Of a DNA stretch of 64,000 bases, positions 1 to 10,787 are shown piece by piece. The translations under genes and the position numbers were made by a program. Where the stretch lies: positions 2,627,182-2,691,181 of the forward strand of contig NC_066843.1 in NCBI RefSeq assembly GCF_001640805.2, written 5' to 3'. The notes under the pieces are model-generated. The model did no database searches. It worked only from the letters and a program-made list of their open reading frames with translations, and had not been told where the DNA came from. Positions within the stretch are counted from its first letter, which is position 1. Every line of letters begins with the position of its first letter. Source of the stretch: Lates calcarifer. Lineage: Eukaryota; Chordata; Actinopteri; Centropomidae.

Positions 1-213
1 TAAGTTAATCATATACTGTGGATGTTAAATTTTAATCTGTAAAATAACAAAATCTGTGGTTTAGCACAGTATTTACCTCTGAATTGTAGTGGGTAGAAAT
101 ATAAAGTAGCATGAAATCCAATTACTCAAGTAAAGTTAAAGTTGCTCAAGTCTGTCACTACTGCTGTTTTTCTGCTTGGCTGCATTTAAACTATCCCTCC
201 CTGTGTTTCCCAG

Positions 214-381
214 GTGGTTGCCATAGTCATGGACCTCCTGACAGACCTACAGATCCTTCAGGATCTGCTGGATGCCTCGTCACGGCGTGGGGTGGCTGTC
301 TACGCTGTGCTGGAGGCCAGCGGAGTGCCCCACTTCCTGGATATGTGTGCTCGCCTGCAGATTAATGCAGTGCATCTGCGG
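214..381 (+). CDS. fam83f: fam83f exon, DUF1669 middle
   Basis: Acceptor tttcccag ends at 213 and donor gtgagg starts at 382. The 168 nt are 56 codons in phase 0, reading VVAIVMDLLTDLQILQDLLD through LQINAVHLR. The I/VxxxMDxxTD strand is a hallmark of the FAM83 PLD-like fold. The preceding exon encoding the N-terminus lies before the window. Confidence 0.88.
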
Positions 382-3300
382 GTGAGGACTGAGCTCAGCA
401 AACAATGGAGAGCATGACAGAGCACTACAGAGGGAGCAGGCTCTGTTATACAATACCCAAAGAGCAAATTAACATGGGAAGTTTGAAGGAAAGCAGCAGT
501 GGATCACTGCTCTAACTCCTGTAGCTGACAATGACAGTGACTGCAGCAATTACAATGGATTAAACACTGAATGAATCATGTGTCATGCTCTCTAAGAAAG
601 AGACAATATGGCCAGAGCTGTAGCCATGTTAAAAGATGACAACTAATGGCTTAAGTAAATAGTTTTGTTACCCAAATAGGTAACAAAAGTTATGGATATA
701 AATGGCTGAAATGGTTGAAAGCAATAGATAAACGGTTAAAACAGTTTTTTAACTAACAGATAATGGATAAAATGTTGGAATATGTAATGTTAGCTTAAAG
801 TAATGGATTAATGGTTGAAACATTTTGCTACTCTAATGGATAAACAGCTAAAGTTAGCTAAAAGTAATGGAGTTAAAATTGTGATAACAGATGATGAAGC
901 AACACTTGGGCTAGTTAGCTAATAGATAATGAAGCAACACTTTGAATAGTTAGCTAACGAAGAATGGATAAACACTGCTTAGTTAACAGATAATGGAGAA
1001 ACGCTAGGGGTTGCTAGCTAACAGATCATGGATAAACACTAGGAAGGTAATGGCTAATGGATGATCATTTGGGATAGCTAGCTAACAAGTAGTGGATAAA
1101 CACAAGTTAGCTAACAGATAATGGAGAAACGCTAGGGGTTGCTAGCTAACAGATAACAGATAACAACTTGGTATAGTTAGCTGAAATAAATGGCAGTGTG
1201 AATAATTAAATTAATCTCACACATACATGTAAGTTTTGACCCACTTATGGAAAGCAGGGGTAATAATGGATTTTATTTTCTTAAAAAGTAAATGAGGTGA
1301 ATAGAGATTTTCAGTGGGGGGGCTATCAAACATTAGATTTTTGAATATGTGGAATATGAAATGCAGCAATATTGGGAAAAAATAGTTTGTCCATTAAGTA
1401 AAACAGTTGGGTCCATTATGACCCAGCTATACATCTAACGGTTAAATATTTTACTTTTATGAATTAACATTTAATACTCTCTTCTGAGTTGCAGAGCCTT
1501 AGAAATGACACTAAGTACTGATCTAGATTAAGAGCGAACAGCAGTTCACTGAGCCAGACTGTCATCCTATCTCCTCAAGGACACAATACCCAGCCTTATC
1601 TGCTGTATGCAGAGTTTTGTAGCTCCAGTCTAGTTTAACTGGAGCACTGGAATACCTGGCAATAGTGGTGTCAGTTGATAAGGCTGTGAAAGGCCTTTTC
1701 AGAGCACTGGGCTCTGTTACTCTTACTTCTTACAAATGAACATTCATAGATCCTGAGAACAGGTCCAAAGACTGTAACTCGATGCTTCGCCTCCACACCG
1801 GGGTTGACGGCAGAGCAAAGCCACCTCCCAGTGTTTCTACTCAATATTTAAGTCTCCTTTTCTTTCTTTCTGTTCCCTCTCTCTTCCCTTTAAGTAAACA
1901 TATGTGGATAAAGGGTTTTACCTTTTATGCCTTGAGAAAGTTGACTTTATGTTGACGGGGCAGTTTGATTTGGCGTCACCTTAGATCAACCAGTCATGCG
2001 ATGATACAGTAAGAGACCTTTGATAGCCGTGGCTGAATGAGTTTACTCAGGCTTACCAGTGTGATGCTTCGCCAGGTGAAGTGTGTAACTAAGCAGGGTG
2101 TTTCTTTGCAGAATCTCCGTGTGCGGATGGTGAGAGGTGCAGGGCTGGCCCTGTCCTTTGGAAAACTGCCTGGCTCATTATGCTCCAAATACATGCTGGT
2201 GGATCGGAGAGAAAGTCATGTTTGGGTCTTACAGGTGAGCATGTGAATATCTAGCAATAACTTTAACACATTAATCCATTCACAGGTGAGACAGGAATCA
2301 CTAGACTTTAAGACAAGTGCATGCATTTATTAATATTTATATACATTTGTCAGCACTTCCCAGAGTATATAACAATTATTCCCAATATTCTAATTAATTA
2401 ATCATTAAACACAACATAGACCCGTATAAGCAGCAGAAAATTGTTTGATAAATTGATCAATAAATCAGTCAAATCAACTTGTCATCCATTATGATGGTTG
2501 ATTGAAGAGGACGTGTAAAACCTGTGTGAGATTATTAGGTTGAGGCAGAGAGCTTTCTAAGTGCTTATTTAAAATGATTAACCAGGTTCAGAGAAATAAT
2601 TACAACACCTACGTCTGTTAACCGTTACACTCCCATCAAATGTATGGAGAGACATGTTTTCAAACCTTGTAACATTAAATCAGTGCTGTGATTCTGTTTA
2701 TATACATTGGTTCCCGTTACGTTTGTCCAAAAATCCACAGAGTACTTAAAGGTTTTCATCAGTTTTTGGCTGTCAATTATCAGACTTACTTTGTCATGTA
2801 ATAAGGGTCAAGGCAGACAGGTTCCATGTTTGGCTGGTCTCTCATGTACTGTGATGGGTCACAAACCTGGTCTTATCTTCTGATCTATATAAAACATTGA
2901 ACAAAGAAATAAATTACATAGCACAGTTTAACATTAATGACAATATGTAATAATCTAAAATATGTCTTAAAAGTTGAAGTTAAAATTGGTGACACATACT
3001 GTACATTAATAAACAGTTAAAATGTTCTTATATCTGCTTATAACTGAATTATGGTGTTACAGAAAACTCTATCCTTGCTCGAAACTGACAAATGTTTGAC
3101 CCAGGCTCCTTGCAATACTAATCTGATTTAAATGTTTTGGATACAACAAACAAAATAAAGAGTTGAGCTCCTGTTTGCAGATACAGCCTCTGAATACAGG
3201 TGACTCATCTGTCCACACATCATCTGTTTTATCTGCAGACGACTTACATCTGTCAGCTCTGAGTCCACTGGTAAACCACATTAATGACCACATCAGTAAT

Positions 3301-5955
3301 TTTCACTTCACCTTATGAGCACATTAGTGATTCAGTAAAGTCAAAACTGGAACGACTGATTCGTGTTAGGTGAAATGAGCAGTTATGTTGTGACTGGTGT
3401 GATGCTGCCTTATGACTTGATGTTTACACGAAGACATGTACGATTAACCTTTCAGAGCTTATAAAAACACTCTTGCTGCCATATTACAAAATGGTTTAAA
3501 GGACTACACATTAAGAGTGCTGTGGTCACCAGTGATGGTCATCAGTGATCAGCTTATTTTGCTAACTGGGCTTAATCTAAAAGTGTAAATGAAGTACTAC
3601 GAATTTACGAATTTGGTGCATTTACGATTCAAAAGTTAGACTTTATCATTTGACCCATCATACCCATACCAACACCTCAGCAGAACTCTTCAGAAATGAT
3701 CATTCATCTGGCTTGACGATAACAAAGGTGGTGCTTTATAGTATAGCATAAAGACTTCTTAAAAGAATAGTTCAAAATGTAGGGAATATTTTATTCTTTC
3801 TTGCCGAAAGTTAAATGAAAAGACTGATGCCACTCTTTAATATGAAGCTGCTGGTTAGCTTAGCTTAGCATAGAGACGAGAAACGTGCACTTCTACACTT
3901 CACTAATGTGTTCTATAAATTCTCAAATAGTAGTTGGGGACATTATTTAGGAGGATAACTCAGGTGTTTTTGAACCTGGGACTTATTTTCCCATGTTTTT
4001 GTTGGTTGGAAAGGTTGTAAATGATTGACAGGGACAAATTCTTGTGAATCTGAGCAGTATTGAACAAGAACGGTGTGCACAACCACCGTGATGTAATCCA
4101 ATGGACAGCCACGCAGTGAGGTTACCAAAAATGCCAAACTGCTCCTTTAAAAGTATTTGTTTTTGTTTGATTTACGCTGTTCTTTTTTCTTCCAGTTTCA
4201 CCTGGAGTTCGTCACGAATGGACAGGAACACGATCACGGTAATGTCGGGACAAATCGTGGACTTCTTTGACAATGACTTCAGGGAGATATACGCCGTGTC
4301 TGAACAGGTGGACCTCTACAGGGAGTTCAACATCACCAAGCCGCCTATTGCTACGCCCATCAGGAAGCCAAAGGTGGAGCAAATCTTGCCTCCGCCTGTC
4401 TCTATGTCTCGCTTTCAAGTATCAGTTGGGGACTCCAGACAGATCGATCTGAAGGTGCCTGCTCATAAATACCACAATCCGAAGTACTCTCTGGTTTTCG
4501 GGAACAGTATGGGCCTCACAGGTTCTCTACAGGACCTGTCAACTGCGAGGGACTCACTGGTCAGTGGGCTGAACCAGAGGAATGGCCTGCAGAGCACCCT
4601 ACCTCAATGCCAACAAAAACAGCAAGGAAAAGGTGGACCGAGTCCCCCCGCAGAGTCCTCGTTCACCTGCAGAGGAGGAGGATGAGGATGGGAAGGGAGG
4701 TTCAAAGAAGTCACCTGGAGCAAGGAAACAGCGCAGCTCCTTCAGGCACTTCTTAAAAGGCAGAGGAGGCAATCAGAGCACAGAGACTATAGAGGAAGGT
4801 GTGGTCACTCCTCAGAGCCCATCGCCCAACTGGAAAGTGTCAGAAACCAATGGCGTTGCAGGAACTGAGCTGGATGGAATCGTTTGAGATCATTGAGAAA
4901 CCAGGTCCATTGAAAACCAAATTCAAGAAGCCCTCAAAGCTTGTTCAGAGGAGTATGTCTCTGCAGACCATCAACACAGGAGACGAAGATGGTACGTGAT
5001 CAAATATCTGAATTATATTTTTATAATAATAATAATAATAATTTCAAATATTGGCATATTCAGAATATTAGTGGAATATTTGTGTCTTTTTTGGCAGCTG
5101 ATTTTAGAGAAAAACCTTCAAACAAGCTATTGTACATAGTTGGCGATTATAGTGGGGCATTTAGTGGCTAAAAAGCTGTATATTCCTCTCAGGAGTGCTA
5201 AAGGACAGAGCTAAGGACTTCATCCAATAGTCCCTCTATTGGATTTAAGTCCTATTTGCAAGTCAACAGGTTTGCTAAAAATTTAAAGTTTTTCCTTTGC
5301 ATTTTAAAAAAGTTCTGCGCTCACACGACCACGTTATGAAAGCAATCTTTGTTCACATTGATCTGCAGTAGTACGTATGTAGATGTACGTAGGTGGCGAT
5401 GTAACTTGAGTCTGCAGCACAAACACAGCTCAATAGTGGTGTAGCAGTGTCGTCAAGGTTTTCACAAGAACTGGTTACTGGCAGTTTACACAGTGACAGT
5501 AAGGGTGGCGTTTTTAAAAGATGACACCCTCGAACTCAGTTTAAAAAGTTTGTGTTTTCAAGCCCCTGAAACACTGTTGTCCTGTCAATGAAAGGTCAAA
5601 CTGTGACAAAGGTTTACCTTTTTATATAAAAACTATTGGTGTGCAAACAGGGCTTAATATTTGTCAGGGGAACACAAACATGACTCTGCTCTGTAGCTCC
5701 TGGATGTGTAAATACGACACTGTTTGCTAATAGGTTGGTGATATATCAGTGCTGTGGTCACATCTTGTTTCCATTGCTGTGAAGTGACCAAAAAAAACAG
5801 TTATTCCAGGTTCAACCACTATTGTGATATAATTTCTTCACCTTACTGATTAAAGTTGTTATTTCTTAATGATTTTTTTTTTTTTTTGTTTGATTGTTTG
5901 CACAGGACTCAAAAGCCGGCGGCGGCATCAAAAGAAGAACTGCATCCAGTCATGA
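214..5955 (+). CDS. fam83f: fam83f-like gene, 3' part (four exons; upstream exons outside window; three apparent frameshifts)
   Basis: FAM83 proteins carry a PLD-like DUF1669 domain that binds and places casein kinase 1; FAM83F is the membrane-linked, prenylated member. Exons seen: 214-381, 2112-2234, 4196-4991 and 5906-5955, all with GT-AG junctions. The first two and the start of the third give the C-terminal half of DUF1669: VVAIVMDLLTDLQ, YMLVDGEKVMFGSYSFTW across the exon junction, then SSSRMDRN, GQIVDFFDNDFREIY (FxxxF motif) and VDLYREF. DRN and VDLYR favour FAM83F over other paralogues. The tail has an acidic/basic Ser-rich region and ends SRRRHQKKNCIQS, a CAAX box like the mammalian one. 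Synteny with cyth4 and sstr3 supports the name. The frame is broken by one extra base at about 2205, one between 4573 and about 4600, and one near 4866-4880. This is either sequence error or a young pseudogene. DUF1669 identity is near certain; the paralogue is probable. Confidence 0.8.
382..2111 (+). other. fam83f intron holding a GTTAGCTAA-type minisatellite
   Basis: Intron between fam83f exons. From about 640 to 1190 it holds degenerate copies of units such as gttagctaacagataatgga and atggataaac. The rest (1200-2110) shows nothing recognisable. Confidence 0.6.
640..1190 (+). repeat. Degenerate minisatellite, unit like ctagctaacagataatggat
   Basis: The words gttagctaa, agataatgga and ggataaac recur every 30-60 bases. 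A near-exact block (agataatggagaaacgctag, then gggttgctagctaacaga) appears twice, near 979 and 1116. Related arrays occur at 16.95-17.70 kb and, inverted, at 23.27-23.59 kb. Confidence 0.65.
2112..2234 (+). CDS. fam83f: fam83f exon with a one-base insertion
   Basis: Acceptor ctttgcag ends at 2111 and donor gtgagc starts at 2235. It reads NLRVRMVRGAG to SKYMLVD in the frame of the previous exon. The family motif G-E-K-V-M-F-G-S-Y then continues one base later, so the C at about 2205 looks extra. Without it the exon is 122 nt and its phase fits the next exon, giving GSY|SFTW. As given, the spliced message would go out of frame and stop soon after in the next exon. Confidence 0.85.
2235..4195 (+). 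other. fam83f intron
   Basis: About 2 kb intron. Nothing is recognised in 2240-3758. It ends with a MITE-like element (3759-4150) whose right end lies 45 bases before the exon acceptor. Confidence 0.6.
3759..4150. mobile_element. MITE-like non-autonomous DNA transposon with TTAA ends
   Basis: The left end, ttaaaagaatagttcaaaat, is an imperfect inverted match of the right end, whose reverse complement is ttaaaggagcagtttggcat. Both lie on TTAA, as in piggyBac-type insertions. The interior carries gctggttagcttagcttagc and ataNagacNaGaaa, a block found again at about 10.99 and 48.53 kb. It has no open reading frame. The family and superfamily are inferred. Confidence 0.55.
4196..4991 (+). CDS. 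fam83f: fam83f exon, end of DUF1669 and tail, two apparent frameshifts
   Basis: Acceptor ttcttccag ends at 4195 and donor gtacgt starts at 4992. The frame starting TTTCACCTGG encodes SFTWSSSRMDRNTITVMSGQ to about codon 4572, including HNPKYSLVFG, which matches the NPKYALV box of FAM83F/G. From about 4582 protein-like sequence (ACRAPYLNANKNSKEK, SSFRHFLKGRGG) continues in the next frame. From about 4880 it continues in the third frame (ESFEIIEKPGPLKTKF, LVQRSMSLQTINTGDEDG). The last frame is the one that splices correctly to the CAAX exon. Each shift is cured by one base fewer in a GG pair. Confidence 0.82.
4992..5905 (+). other. fam83f last intron, nothing notable
   Basis: It holds a short (AAT)n run at 5025-5042 and a poly-T tract near 5872-5888 that serves as the pyrimidine tract of the last acceptor. 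No repeat family or coding signal is recognised otherwise. Confidence 0.55.
5906..5955 (+). CDS. fam83f: fam83f last exon: polybasic region and CAAX box
   Basis: Acceptor tttgcacag ends at 5905. The split glycine codon (G|GA) is followed by LKSRRRHQKKNCIQS and TGA at 5953-5955. C-I-Q-S fits a farnesyl-type CAAX box (X = Ser), and the lysines and arginines upstream are typical of a plasma-membrane second signal. Mammalian FAM83F also ends in a CAAX box, which supports the gene name and the third reading frame of the previous exon. Confidence 0.8.
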
Positions 5956-6730
5956 GATCAAAAACACAAGTCTGTTAATAGGGTTATAAAGAGCAGCTGG
6001 AGGATCTGGTGGTTAAACATTATGCAGCAGCTGAGTCACAGTATCACCTTACTTCAACCAGGTGATGTTACCTTACAACAACTGAGTGCAGTCCTGTGTC
6101 TCTGGCCTCTGACACTGCTTCAGTTTGGGTGAAAGTCCTTTCGCTGTGCTTCAAGGGAGTCACGACCAAAGAGATGTTTAACCAATCATGTGATGAAAAA
6201 AATGTCAACTCAAGCCTTTAGCCAAAGTGCTGATGGAGGGAGATTCCAATGCCATTATTTTGTTTTTCTAGGCTTTTTGTATTCAATTATTCCACAGTTT
6301 CTTTTTTTATATTTTACACTTGTATGCTTGAACCTGAACGCCACACAGTAAACTGACCTGACCCCCAAGTGGCGTGGGTGGGATTACGTCACGCCACTGG
6401 TTGCTACGGAGACAGGAAAAGTGATCAGTTGTGCCGTTGTCCCCTAGTTTCACCTTACAAAGGACCCTTGGTAACAGAGGAAGTGTTCATCAGAGTGTGT
6501 TGTACAGGCTGTGAATAATGTAGTGTCGACACAGTCCATGCCTGTTTGTGCTGTACGAGGGACTTTGTACATTTGCACTTTGGGGTTTTGTTTTGTTTTT
6601 TTTGTTGTTGTTTTTTTAAATCCAGGTGAAACTGGAGGAGATTAAAATGTGAATCCTTAAGAACCACTTGAGACACAAATGATCAGTTTTGTAGCAAGAA
6701 TTGAATAAAAGATGTGAAAACATGAAAAAA
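5956..6730 (+). other. fam83f: fam83f 3' UTR with candidate poly(A) signal
   Basis: This non-coding stretch follows the fam83f stop. An AATAAA hexamer lies at 6704-6709 and is the best candidate for the end of the transcript. A second AATAAA-like site occurs near 6772. No coding potential is seen on either strand. Confidence 0.45.
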
Positions 6731-7949
6731 AACAGGTCTGTGTGATTAAATGTCAAGTAAAATTCAGTGTAAATAAATATGATTGTGTGCAAACACATTT
6801 CCCAAAAAGATAAATCTCTTATCATCTCTTTTCACTAGTTTTACGATGCTCAGCATAAATTGCTCCTGGTCTGTTCGTGTTTGGTACAAACCTAAATTAC
6901 GAATTTAGGATTGTATGATGTAGAAGTTTACAGATCCAGGAAAGTTGGATTAAGAGCTCATAACTGAAAGGATCTTGAATTAGAAGGTATTATTATTTTA
7001 AATACTGCATAATATTGTCGTGTGTTGTCAGGTGTTTTTTTGTTTGTTTGTTTTTTTTTTTTTACAATTCTTAACTCACATTTCTCATAACAGATTTCAC
7101 CTTTAGCTTTACCAACTTGCAGCTCAGCACAAGAGGTAACCTCACGTCCAAAATGCACTAATGCAAACAAAACACATTTAGGTAGTTCAAGATCATTTCT
7201 GGTACATAGTTCTGCAATGGGTCGCAAACTTGCGATAAAGCTGTGATAGGTATGTTTTTCTTCTACATAAAATCTGAGGTATGGGCACAGGTAAAAATAA
7301 GTAAATGCGGGCAGGTAAGACCAAAAAAATAGTTTTGTATTTCAAAAACGAACAGAAATGAAAAAGATGTTCAGTATTTTAACATTCTAAACATCTGTCC
7401 AAACTTTCCACCTCCATGAGGAGAGGAATTCCTCTGTGGGGGTTGAGGAATGGGGAGTAAGGTGGAGGGAAAAGTGACACCATCTTTGGGATGGGCTGTA
7501 AACCAGTTTTTAACTGGGAGAGAAGAGAGAATGATAGCATTGTCTTATAGTTCAGCCTCACCTGTTCTCCCCTTTCTTCACCTGGCTCCAGTCTTTGATA
7601 GAGGTCATCAAGGACTGAAAACGGGTGCTCAGTGCTGTAAGGCCCAATCAGGGGTTTATACATTATCCTTAAGGTATAGATATAGCAGAATACAGATACA
7701 ATTAAACTATACAATTTACAAGTTTTGTTTTTTTTTTTTTCACAACAGAATGTTGACTTTTAACGAGAAAACCTTTAAAAGGTGTTGTCACTGAATGCAT
7801 TTTGTGTCAAAACAACGATCCAGAGTTTTGAAAAAGTGAACTCAGTATAGAGAAATGTGAGCTTAATAAACTGTAATTTTACAGTTATTCTGCTGGTAGC
7901 TTTGATATGAAGTTTTCAGATGATTCAGTTTTGTGGCACTTACCTCTGA

Positions 7950-8375
7950 ACATGGAGTCAGGTCCTTGGTCTCCTCTGTCACCTCTCAGTTTGGCCAGAC
8001 CTGGTCCTTCCTGGACTTCCATGTCACCATCACTGCTTGTGGGAACACTCAAAGAAACTTTAGAAACAGTTTTAGACCCCTGACTTTGCCACAGTCTTAT
8101 CGAAGAGGCCTACAGAGAGTTCCTCAGACTTCACGGTTTGATTTTTGTCCTGGCGGTCCTCCTTTCTAAACTGTCCAATCAATTTAGGTTGTCACAGGTG
8201 GAAGCCCTGTGACCAGTTTGGACCCACAGCAAAGGGTCTGAATACTTTTGTAAATGAGATTTCAAAACAATTTCACTTTGTCATTATGGGAATTTGACCC
8301 ATTTATAATTAAATCCATGACACAACAAAAAGTGGAAAAAGTACAGGGGTCTGAATACTTTCTGAAACAACTGCA
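7950..8375 (-). mobile_element. Degraded Tc1/mariner-type transposon fragment
   Basis: Reading + strand, the segment ggtccttggtctcctctgtc, cagtttggccagacc and the later ccaatcaatttaggttgtca matches the reverse complement of the 5' part of Tc1-like transposons common in fish. It ends with two copies of gggtctgaatacttt around tttcactttgtcattatggg, the usual terminal region. The transposase frame would be on the minus strand and is broken. Only one end is clear. Confidence 0.6.
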
Positions 8376-9584
8376 GAAAAGCAAACAAAAGAAATACTGT
8401 CTGTATTTGGTAATACATGGCTCAAAACAAAATAAAACACAAAATATTTCTTTATTTGGCATTTTACCACTCATTTACAGTCATTTCTACCATTAGTCAC
8501 CTCAGTCACAGTCAATGGTTTACAGCAACTGGGTAATAAAGTCAGCAGAGAGGAAATAAGTTATTATTATTCTGCTCATACAACAGTGAGGTCTGTGGAT
8601 GCCAAACAATGACAAGGTAAAGCTAGTGTCAGGAGTCGAGAAGTGAATCAGGTCAAACCTTCCCATGTTTGAAGAACACACTGAGAGACTGTATGTTGCC
8701 AAAAAAAAGGCACATATGTTTGTTTTTTGTGTTTATCTGTGATGTATACCTGCTGCCAGGAAACCACAGCTCTGTATCACAGCGTCACACACACTCAAAA
8801 GACAGGAACTGCACAGGAAAAAGCCTCAATGCATCAAACACACTCACAATCTGATAATTATAAAACTGAAAATAACAAGATAACACAGGATTTCTCAGTA
8901 CTTCACGTCATCATTACTGTAATAATGTGATAACAACTTCAAGAATTTGTCACAGTGGAAGTATCTGGACACAAACTGCCTCATGGGAAAAAAAAAGAAG
9001 TGGCATGTAGTGATGCTGTAGCGCCATCTGCTGGAGAAACAGACACACGAACATTCAGAATAAAGCTGTTTATTGTACACCTAATAGTTTGATTCCCGCA
9101 GTCATTAAGTTATACACTCAATAATTAACAAACACTGAAATTAGACTACATATGTTCAATAAAAAATATCTAAATAAAATACACTGTACAGTTTCTAGTT
9201 AATTTAAGACACAATTTTTTGTTGCTTTTTTTGTACCTTTTCACTCTATTTATATGTTTAATAGGAACAAAAAATTATATTTACAAGAAAGAAAAGGACT
9301 GGATTTGTATTTTGTCACAAAGTGAAGAAAAGTGTAAAAACTCTCTTTCCCTAAAAGTCAAAATAAAAATACCCAGAGCAGGTTTAACAAAGTGCTACTT
9401 GATCTTACCCCACTGATCCAGTCAGAAAGATCTAGACTTTGATTTTCAGACAGATGATGTCAATAAATAGCTGCTGTTTGTATCTGAATATCCTACAGTC
9501 ATAGATGGATTATGAGACATCAGGCTCCTGGATACAAACATGTGAAAGACCTCCAACTCCTCCTATACCAAGACAACAGTTTGT

Positions 9585-10275
9585 ATCTCTTTGTAGTTCT
9601 GTTGTGTCAATTTGTAGTTGCTTAGTAACACTCGTCGTTGGTCACTGGTTGTTTTGTACCTCTTTTTTTTTTTTTGAATTATTATTTTTGCATTACATTG
9701 TTCTTGCTTCGTGTCTCAGTAGTTATTTTGTCTCTCTTTGTGGTCATTTCATGTCTTTTTGTAGTTGTTTTTTGTCTCTGCACTTTGTATCTCTGTAGTT
9801 GTTTTGGGTCATTTTGTCAATTTGTCGCAGTTGTGCATCATTGTGATCATTTTGTGGTTGTTTTGTGTCTCAGAAGTTATTTTGTCTCTCTTTGTCATTG
9901 GTCATTTTATTTAATTTTGTAGCTGTTTTGCATTACTTTGTTTCCTATCACTCTGGCATTCTGTGGTCAGTTTGTGTTTCTTTATGGTCATTATATTGGT
10001 TTTGTCTCTCTTTGGTCATTTTGAATCAAATTATAGTTGTTTTGCGTCACTTCATACTCATTATGTGAACGTGTGTCATTTTATGAACACTTTCTGTCCC
10101 TTTGTAGTTATTTTGTTTCTCTGTGGTCATTTTGCAGCCCTATAAAACAGTTCTGCATCACTTTGTGGTTATTTTTGTGGTCATTTTGAATTCATTTATG
10201 GTTCTCTGTAGTTTCATGTCTCTTGTATCATTGTTTTTGAGCATATTTTGACTTATTTTGTTGTCATTTTACTTT
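9585..10275 (+). repeat. Minisatellite family, unit like ttttgtgtctctttgtggtc
   Basis: About 690 bases built from words such as ttttgtctctctttg, tgtggtcattttg and tttgtagttgttttg in loose tandem with a period near 18-36. Open frames rich in F, C, S and L here are repeat artefacts. Sister arrays are at 37.64-38.03 kb in the same orientation and 21.84-22.21 kb inverted. Confidence 0.7.
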
Positions 10276-10708
10276 CAGGGGAGTAATCTTAAGTCACTTC
10301 ATACATAGGTTTTGTTGGAGGGTCTCTGGTTCTGCACCCAGTCGGCCTGTTCAGTAATCCATCCATGATACTGATATTTCAACTACCTATCCCCTTCTGA
10401 CTGTGGTGGGGCCCTTAAGCCTTCCTCTGCAGCAGATATGCATCAGTAGGAGTCGTCAGCCCCTGAAGTTGGAGCAGTAGTGCATGCAGTTTGCAGAAGT
10501 AATGTGAAGACTTTACACTGGGAGCCACAAATAGCTTCCAGAAGTGTCACTTCCCAGTTTTTACATTTATGTGAAATGCTGTGCGATTAAGTTTTGTTTC
10601 TGTTTCTTCTGAACAGTCTCTGACATAAATGCATGGTATGACTTATCCATAAAAACGTGCAGGGACCAAATCCACATGCTGTTTCCGCTGACGTCTGTTG
10701 TTTCAGTT

Positions 10709-10787
10709 TTATGAGGACGTGTTGCTGATGACCTTCCTCTTTCGTAGAGACACCAAGTCATAAAAAGGGTCTTTGGTAATGCTCGCC
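10709..10787 (-). CDS. cyth4: cyth4 last coding exon (polybasic tail)
   Basis: Acceptor tttcctag. After a split Arg it reads [20 protein letters not shown], then SNTSS and TAA (10709-10711 on +). ASIxxxPFYDLVS and the basic run match the cytohesin C-terminus, which aids membrane binding and autoinhibition. Confidence 0.93.

Larger units (their letters stand above)
6731..10708. other. Convergent intergenic region between fam83f and cyth4
   Basis: The 3' ends of fam83f (+) and cyth4 (-) face each other here. The region holds a Tc1-like relic (7950-8375) and a TTTTGTGTCTC-type minisatellite (9585-10275). The cyth4 3' UTR must lie at its right end. The nearest AATAAA on the minus strand that I see is at 9906-9911, inside the minisatellite, so the true cyth4 poly(A) site is uncertain. 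Confidence 0.5.

Noticed and set aside
4101..4195. Extension of the fam83f exon upstream to ATG 4101
   Set aside because: This part is intron and MITE sequence; the acceptor at 4195 and homology begin at SFTW.
9505..10145. Cys/Phe/Leu-rich 60-97 codon open frames
   Set aside because: They follow the TTTTGTGTCTC repeat in all frames; the inverted array gives a similar frame on the other strand (21911-22204).
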